Source: Stachybotrys elegans
Taxonomy: Eukaryota; Ascomycota; Sordariomycetes; Hypocreales; Stachybotryaceae
Length of the DNA: 64,000 bases
Reading direction: 5' to 3'
Assembly: GCA_020746835.1 (NCBI GenBank)
Contig: JAGPNK010000001.1
Coordinates: 4,464,001 to 4,528,000, forward strand
Part shown: positions 56,301-64,000 of the stretch, piece after piece
How the letters are laid out: each line of letters starts with the position of its first letter
How positions within the stretch are numbered: the first letter of the stretch is position 1
The notes under the pieces: model-generated
Seen by the model: only the letters and a program-made list of their open reading frames with translations
Databases searched by the model: none
What the model was told of the DNA's origin: nothing
Translations under genes and position numbers: made by a program

Positions 56301-59182
56301 TCAGCCGGTGGTATCCGAGGCAGATACTGGTGACGACGACCCCTTGTGTTTCCTAAAGAAGGGCAAATCTTTCATCCTGAACCAGCTAGGCTTCTTCTTA
56401 AGAGATTTGCCTTCAGCCTTGCCGATGCTCCCATTTGTTGACGTCGACTCTTCATCGCCGTAGCCACCCTCTCGCTTCACTGTAGCAGGGGAACCATCCG
56501 TGCTTGGGCGCTCAACACTCAAACCGGGAATATTCCCGTTGTGTTCCATCGACTCCCGGCTTACAATGCTGGTGCCTCGTGTACTCGGAGAGATGGGCAT
56601 CTTGCCCGTCGTTGCACTCGTCGCCTGTGAAGCCCAATCGCCAGCCAGCCCGCCCGATGTGCTGCCCTCTGTCGTTTCGCTACGGCGTTGTCCGGAGTAG
56701 GGCACCGACTTGCTGTCCGCGTGATCGTCCATGTGATCATTGGAAAAGAAAGGGTCGCTTTCCGCAAACTCTCGAACCGCCTCGAACGAAGAAATAGTCC
56801 CATTGACTTCTTTGTACTCCACCGTCGTTTGCGACAAATCAGATTCCTCGAGATGCTCCTCGGCGCGCTTGACGTCCAGTACGACCGAAGGGTCTGAACC
56901 GTGATTCTGGCCGGGGATGCTGAGCGATGGTCCTGAATGGTCAAGTACCGCAAAAGATGGATTCCGGCTGACAGCATTGCTGGGGTCCACAGCAAAGCTC
57001 ATGGTTCTCGGAGAGTAGGTTCCTTCTTTTCGGATCTTTCGAAACTGTGGATCCTCCTTCAGAGCCTTTGTCTTCTCATGTTGCACCATGATCTCGAAGC
57101 GCCCCTTGTTGATCTCGAGCTCATCCACTGTGTACTGCATTCCCGGCATGATGTCGGCAACCCCTTGAAACAGCGGCATGGCAAACATGTTCATAAATCC
57201 CAGCTGCGCATTCACTAATGAGAGAAGATCCTTCTTGGGAGGTGCCAGGAGCGAAGACTTGATCTCCAGCTCCTCCTCCATCGATGCCTGTCGTGAGAAT
57301 TCTTCCGATAGAATATGCATCCATTGCACTGCCGTGTCAAAATGTCTTGCCTGTACGATACGAGTCAGCAAGTCCGTTCGACCTCACCCTGCTCTTGTCA
57401 GATAACACATACCACGTTGCTGATATCTGCACATTTGATGAGCAAGGAGCAAGCCAGGGCCTTCTGTTCTTCAACAAGGCGCCCATTCCACCCATCGGTT
57501 GTGTTGTTATCCTGGAGCTTCTCTTGCAAATCGCCCATCTTCTTCATGTAGTCGAAATGCAAGCCCATGTCCGTCGCAAGAATAGAGCTTATCATCAAAC
57601 TGCGCATCTTCCTGTCTTCGAAGGCTGCCGGCCAGTAACGTCGGAGTATCTGCGTATACGCCGCGCAGTGAAACGACTCTAGGACAGAGCGGTCGTTGTA
57701 CAACTGAGCCAGTGGGGCGTTGAGCGTCGACAGAAAGCCATTGTTGACGCCAGGGTGGCCGACGTCGTGGCCAATGGCTGTAATGAGCAAGGTCAAAGCC
57801 TCGAAGGGGCTTAGTAACGCGGCGATGGGCGACTTCTTATCCGAAGGAATTGTGTAACGGCCAGAGGGATATGGCGGGAGAGCGTCGACGTGGACGAGGA
57901 AATTGAAGGTGGCTTGAAGCACATCAATCACATGACGGAAATTATGGTACGGTACGAAGCTGTTGTAGGCAGCACGACAAGCCACGAGGAAGGTGATGAG
58001 TTGATCTACGCATCAAAAGTCAGTCAAGAACATACATAGGAAAAGGGCGGCCCGTGAGAGGTCGCAATAGGGAACACTAACCTGTGTGTAAGCGCCAGGC
58101 CTCGAGCTCAGGCATGGCCAGTGCGTGCTTGAACATTGCCATGGCGGCAACCAACAGCTCATCATCGGTAAAGGAGTGGGCGTCAAAGTGCCACTTCCCC
58201 ACGGCAGCAGCAATAGCGTTCTGTCGCTCGGTCGATACAGCGATGTGGAAACTGGTGATCTGCTCCTCTTCGGGTGACAGGCGACAAATGCCATTCATGA
58301 GATTTGATACCATCGCTTCGCGGAGATAGGCAAATGGCTTCTCCTCGTTTACCCCAACCCATGAACGCTTTCGGCCTCTCCTAATCTCCATAAGATCCTG
58401 CTGCTCTCGCGAAGCGTCTCTATGAGCCTTATAAGCGCATATCTCCAGGGCTGTGATGCAATTCGAGTCCAGAGGGCTAATGATGACATCGACCGCACCC
58501 AGGTCCAGGCAGCGCCTGACAAGCCGGCGGTGCGCGTCGAGAGTACCCAAGGGGGCAGTGAAAGGTTCGACAGCGCCATCCGTCATCTGCTGTTTCGCAC
58601 GCATGGAGGACGACGCCTGGCTCCTAATGAGCGGAACCGGAACGACAAGTTTCGACATGCTCCTCATACGTGCCTCTGTGATGAGCTTCTGCAATAAGTC
58701 CAGACCGTATATATCCTCCTCAGGCGTGTGGATGTCGGCTGCCGACGCTGTGGTATGGATGTTGGGAGAGCAGGGGGATGGAGATCTCGATAGTCGTCGG
58801 GAGTCTGGTATCAGTACATCATCGGGGGTATCTAGCAATACAATCATCGGTCGCATGTCCGTCATGGACTCGTCTTGGAGCTCAAGTAGTTTGGATATAC
58901 ACGATAGACCAGTCGCACAAACGTGGACTATGATGTTGTCAGTCATGAGTTCGGCCGCGCAATGTATGGACCTTTTTCTTTTTTTTATAACATACCATCG
59001 CCAAAGGCATCCAGCAGAGGCTGTATATCCTCTCGGAGTGCATCGTGGGCATGGCCATTTAGACCTTGGTCGGATGAACCCAGAGCAGCAGAGAGGACAG
59101 AGCGCACAACGCGGTCTTCGCCGACATCGCGGTTGACGTAAATGACATGGCAAGCATGCCTTTCCATTGTGTGTCTGTCCAT
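56301..59182 (-). CDS. PDE2: high-affinity cAMP phosphodiesterase (PdeH/Pde2 type)
   Basis: Hydrolyses cAMP and so limits PKA signalling. Four exons (58996-59182, 58082-58927, 57413-58005, 56301-57350) give 891 residues, near the length of Magnaporthe PdeH. The class I catalytic domain has HNFRH (365-369), GHDVGHPG (423-430) and later IKCADISNV, whose Asp completes the metal site. LVNAQLGFMNMFAMPLFQGV and IMPGMQYTVDELEINKGRFE close the pocket. Residues 10-220 look like a degenerate response-regulator receiver: CHVIYVNRDV, PMIVLLDTP (Asp96) and LDLGAVDVIISPLD, split by a low-complexity insertion. The C-terminal 250 residues are Ser-rich and disordered, ending in a basic KKKPSWFRMKDLPFFRKHKG patch. 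The gene lies downstream of a 4.8 kb gene-free region. Confidence 0.94.
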
Positions 59183-62100
59183 GGCGGAAACGGAAAGCTA
59201 CCAGTCTCGCGACTGGAGCACCTTGGCCACAGGGGCAAGGGAACGAATCCCGAAAGCAGCGCCAAGCGATGAGACGTTAGTCTAAGCTTGGTCGTCGATA
59301 GATCAACCGCGTAACAATCGCCCGGTGTCGAGACAAAGCTCAGCTGGTTGGCGCGAAGATGGAACGAGCAGGACTGCAGAGAAGAAAGCACGCCTGTCGA
59401 TCATAGGAACGGGTGGACGAGGCGACGGACAGGCCGTAACGCTAGGCCAAGCCGACTCTCACAGGACGCAGCTCCTTTCAATGGCACATGCAGAGCTGCT
59501 GTTCCAATAACTCAAGAGAAGTAGGCGATTCCCGAGAGCGCCGCAGTGAGGCTTGGCGAAGTAAGGACCAGTCGATTGGGGTTGGCGAAGAGTTATGGAT
59601 CGACGAGGATAAGAGGCGTGCCGGCCGCGATCGAAGTGAAACAAAGCGAGGCGCTCTGCGTGACGAAAGCCCGAGGAGTAAAGGATGGGCGACAGGAAGC
59701 TCGTGTGACTGGTACGTTGAATCGGGTCTCGAAGCAAAATTGCAGCAGTGGACAGGCTTGGGAGAGTGATGTTAGAATGTAGCGCACAGGTCTAGAGGGG
59801 AGGAGACGTCAGTGCCAATGCGACGGTACACTCAGTGGGAGGGAAGATGAAGGAAGGAATGCGCATCGGGGCGACGGGGGTGGTGATTAGATGAGATGAG
59901 ATGAAATGGGCAGAGAGAAGAGAGACATACGGGACCAGATGTATGGTAAGGAAGCCCAAGATAGAGCACAAGGCAAGGCAAGGGAGTTTGGGTGATGGAT
60001 TGAAGGACCACAAAGAGTTTAACGAGGAACAAGTGAATGAATGGAAAGCAGACGGGGAAGACGGGGGACGATTAGGTGAGGGCTGGGGAAAAGCGACAAA
60101 AGTGTTAATGGAAGCAGCAGGATGGAGGGATGGAGACCGGCAAAGCCTAGTATGGAAGACTTGGAAGCACCTACTACGCCTGCAAGGACACTGAACAGGG
60201 ACCAGGGTCGGGACTGACACTGGATTGGATTGGGAAGAAGTGGAGGGAGGGAGAGATGGAAGGAAAGAACGAGAAAGGGAGGGCAGGCAAGAAGCATGAG
60301 AGCACGTACTCTGTACCTACAGGTACCTGGGGTAGTACTTATACAGGGAAAGGTAGGTACCTCCTTGTCCTTTTGACACAGACTCTGATACCATAAAAGG
60401 CGAAGATAGAGCAAGCACAGCGACAGCAGGCGACAAGTCTCTGGCAGGATCAGAGATGGAATGGATAATGGCGAGGAGAGCCACGGGGGGAGAAGAAAAA
60501 AAAAGAAGAAGAAAAAAGGCGCGAAAAGAGGGAATAGCAATGGCAGAAAGCACAGACACAGCAGATGCCAACAAGAAACCTGACACAAGGTACATCGGCA
60601 GAAAGCATGGTTGGAAGGTCTATACTAGGTACCTTCAGGTACCTGGATGTTGGAAGCAAGAACCGGGGGCATCTCCTAAACGTGGTGGAGCCGCCTGGAT
60701 GAGATGGAACCTTGCGCCAAGGCAAAGAAAGATACCTGCCCGGGCGCGGAGTAGCTGCCAGCCAGGGCGACTAATACCTGCCTATAGTTCATTTGTAAAT
60801 GCATGTAGAGAATAAGACGCCTTGGTTGTTGAGTATGTTGAGAATGGTTTATTAATTGACTGATAAGGTATCTTGCGTGGGCTCGCCTTGCGATGTCCTT
60901 GCGCAAAGGTGACGGGCTACTAGTAGGGGCAATTGTCCAGCCCGCCAGTCGGGTGTAAGTAAGTAAGTCAGGCAAGCAAGCAAAGTACAAGTACTTCTCT
61001 CATCACACCTTTTCGTCGCTCCTACACGATGATACCACAACCTGGTCGGTAAAATTGGTCTTCTCTAAGAGTAGGTAGCGAAGATCGCTCTGCCTTGCTC
61101 GCAATCGCCCAGGCCGTGGTCTGGCGATACGCGAAAGGGATTACGACCCAAAGACAACGAGAAACAGGACACGATGAGGAGGAGGGGAGCGAGTGAGGTA
61201 AGTGGTGGTGGCGTGGCGATGGTCGAGAGCGAGGAGGAGTGGAAACCAACCTGTACAGGGTACGGACCCATCCATTGCTTGACCTGGCTTGTACCTGTAC
61301 GAGCTGATGCCTATAGCACGAGTACCTCTGTAAGTAAGAAGAAGATAACGTTCCAACCTGGCCTGCCTGTTGCCGTTCTGACAGGGACCGACTACTAACC
61401 TCCCAACATCTACTACTCATCTGAAGGTCGAGACCGAAGCACGTCAATGACATCTCATCTCCAGTCAGCCAGGCAGGCCATCGTTGTTCTCCAGGTCAAT
61501 ACTTGAGCTCACGTCTGCTCCTCGACCCACTGGAAGGACTAGAAGGGACGCTGCGATGCGTTGCAGGTTCGAGAATGCAATACCACACGACATAGCATGG
61601 CACGACAGGCTAAAGACGATCAAGCAGCCAGCAGACATCACGCGCAAAGAGAGATGCCTGGGATGCTTAGCAGCCTATAATAGGGAGAGGAGACGGACAG
61701 GCTTCATATGCAGCTTGGTGATGAGCACTCTATCGCGCCCTTACCAGCTGCCATATCAGGAAGATATGGGCCATCTGAGCCCGCACGGGCGTCGTCAGCT
61801 CCATGTGCATGCACTCCTTCAACGCGACGGCTTGCCCGGTGGAAACGCAAGATGGCCAAACCCTGTGCCCGGCGCTCCGTTACGGCCGACTGACGTGATT
61901 TTAACTCTTGCGCCTGCCCACCAGACATCCCAGCACAGACTGCTCCATACTTCTCAGCGAGGGGGACGGGGCAGGTGGGTGACAAGGTGAGTTGTCGTCA
62001 GGCACACGAAATGCCGTCCGGGATATTTGAGACACGGCTTGTGAGGGAATGTTGACTGAGCGCAACCAAGTTCTACCATACCGCAATGGCGCAACACAGG

Positions 62101-64000
62101 GGGGGGGATGGATAAAGTGCTCGTACCTAGGCATGTCAAACACCGAGCCAAGTCCCGAACTACCACAAGTCTTGTGTCCCATGGCGATAGAGACAGGCAA
62201 GTAAGCTCTGGTGTGCGTGTTGCCACTGCATCTCTCAACCTGTAACACGGACGACGATGATCATGTACGGATATCACCAGGTGGCTATAAACGGCAGACG
62301 GGCACTTTCAAGTCTGGGTAGGAGTGTGAGGGGAAGGGGGAGAGGAAGAAACCCCTTCGACCGGCAGAGAGAAGCTCCTGGAGGGCGAAACAAGAATAGC
62401 AAAGCGAAAAGGGGGATCCAGGGCCACATTGAATACTCCGTAGCCCACGTCGGGTGCGACGCAGAGAGTCCATGATCTTAGGAATCTGCATCTTCTTGCA
62501 AAAGCATCGTCACGGAAACAGGCAACCCATCCTACATACAATTAGTAAAGTACGTATTCACTTTTATGTACTCACCTAGCATCTGTCAGGAAGGCCGTAT
62601 GTTGGGGATTCCAGTGAGCGCCTCTGCAAGCAATTCTCGAGGGGGTGCCACGCATGGGACAGGAGGTACCTGAGTACCTGCATGGCCCAAGTACATGTAC
62701 CTTGCGGCGACTGTGGCAGCAGCGGAAGGGAAAGAAGGTGCCCTAAGGTGCCTAAGGTAGGGGGCTGCGTTAGTGGATCGGGGAACAAGAGGCCTGGGAC
62801 CTAACCAAGGTGCCCTGGTAACGTAAGGGGGGCAGCTAAGCCATAGCCAGCCTGTGCTACTAAGCCGGATTGTCTCTAGGGACAAAGTCTATCTGAGGTC
62901 GGTACCTCGTACTTTCCTTCCTGGGTGCTGCTGCCGACGGACATAGCCTGTCTGCCTCCTCACCTACTTATATTGTCCAACTCCCACCTCGTCCTAATTG
63001 ACAGGCTTCCATCCTATCGGTGCTTTTTCTGCTCATCTTGGTGGGATGATGGATGAGGAGCAGGATGGACTGGGGGGGTTAAAAGGGAAGGCAAAGGGGC
63101 AGAGACAAGAGGGGGCAAGGGTATGTTGGTCTCCGTTCTTCCATGGTTCTTTGCTAATCGCAGCCTCCCATCTGGTTCGCCACGCGTGCTGCCCCTCCCC
63201 TCCCTCTCGTGGGATCGTCGTTACAGAAGCGGCCTTAGTGGCGCCAATGGGAGCGTGGCCTGTCAGCCCCCGGTCTTGGGCTGAAGCCTTCTGGGGCTTT
63301 TCCAGAAACCTTCCATCGCCACCGTGAGCTCTCGGCTGCTGGCTGTGGTTGCTGGCCTGCAGGCCACGTCTATCTACCTACTGCGTACATAAGCCACTGG
63401 CATGGACAGGAGAGTCACATATATCCCGGCGGAGAGAACAGAGGGGACAAACCAGGCAGGTGAGGTAGCGCACAAAAGCCGGGCTCTCAACGCATGCGGC
63501 AACAGCATGACAAGCACCGTCGCCCATCACGCGGGCTCGCTTGCTTTCTCGGTAATAGCTACATGGTAAGCTTGTCAGCCTCATCGATTCATGCCAATGC
63601 CACGCCTCTTCGGCGCCATCTACCGAACTTCCACTGGATGTGCTGGACACCGTGATACGATAACCCATCCCTGGCTTACTTGCGCCCGTTGCGCGAGCCA
63701 AAACGCCAGGGGGGGCGACGAGGGGAGAGGGGGTGGCTTTGGTGCCAGCCGTGTTTCCAACCAAAGATCCAACTAAGCTGCTCATCTATCTCTTGGCCAT
63801 GTTATTCCCCGTGGGCTTCCACCGACCAAGGCCCAAAAAGAGGAACACACTGATCCGTATTTCCGGAGATGATCGACACATCTTGTCCCGTCTTTATTTG
63901 AACACTAGGCGCGCCTGCCTGCTCTCATTTGGAATCCCTCGTGCACCGACTCAGTGGTGTCATGAAGAAGCATTGAAGGCAAGCACATGACGTGACGCTT
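59183..64000. other. 4.8 kb gene-free region upstream of the phosphodiesterase
   Basis: No supported gene to the window's right edge. Open frames such as 60019-60588 are Phe/Leu/Pro-rich products of pyrimidine tracts. Repeated GGTACCT motifs (60321-60360, 60627-60644, 62660-62750) and AAGTAAGTAAGT-type runs (60955-60975) are the main structure. A gene may begin beyond the edge. Confidence 0.45.
60627..60644. repeat. paired AGGTACCT palindromes
   Basis: Two copies of the 8-base palindrome AGGTACCT are separated by two bases. A third copy (CAGGTACCTG) is at 60320-60329. Similar motifs recur across the gene-free stretches. Confidence 0.6.

Noticed and set aside
60019..60588. 189-codon reverse open frame with many Phe and Leu
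   Set aside because: Arises from pyrimidine tracts; the apparent hydrophobic helix is poly-Phe from a poly-A/G run on the other strand.

Overview
The window is nuclear DNA of a filamentous ascomycete, most likely a sordariomycete and possibly Hypocreales. The evidence is short phased GT-AG introns with CTAAC/CTGAC-like branch sites, GC-ended codons in most genes, pyrimidine-rich promoters, and fungal gene families (DUF3074, Atg43/DUF1770, fungal alcohol oxidase, PdeH-type phosphodiesterase). I joined exons by hand. Every multi-exon model below keeps one reading frame end to end, except the Sip3-like gene, which needs one base.

Left half (1-34.7 kb) is gene-dense. In order: ribosomal protein uL2 (-), a DDT/WHIM-type chromatin protein (+), an Atg43-like mitophagy receptor (-), translation release factor eRF1 (+), a decayed tandem zinc-finger gene (+) whose 3' end overlaps argininosuccinate lyase (-), a Sip3/Lam-type sterol-transfer protein (+), a DUF3074 START-like protein (+), the THADA/Trm732 tRNA-methylation partner (-), ribosomal protein uL1 (+), the GTPase Arl1 (-), ribosomal protein eL39 (+), Skp1 (-) and adenosine kinase (-). 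Five of these act in translation: uL2, uL1, eL39, eRF1 and Trm732. They sit on both strands, so this is a neighbourhood and not an operon.

Right half (34.7-64 kb) is sparse: the GPI mannosyltransferase Smp3 (+), a one-pass membrane protein with a Cys-containing, Apple/PAN-like tail (-), an unrecognised 394-residue protein (-), a long-chain alcohol oxidase (-) and a cAMP phosphodiesterase (-). Gene-free stretches of 3.5, 3.4, 6.5 and 4.8 kb separate or flank them. They carry short GGTACC-type repeats and homopolymers, and I found no convincing coding sequence, tRNA or 5S rRNA in them.

The main items for a second look are: the 24-residue C2HC repeat array with a one-base frameshift next to ARG4; a diverged ARG4 signature loop under what looks like cross-pathway (Gcn4/CPC1) control; a single frameshift in the Sip3-like gene; a degenerate receiver-like domain at the front of the phosphodiesterase; tandem donor-like repeats inside an alcohol oxidase intron; and the long gene-free 5' regions.
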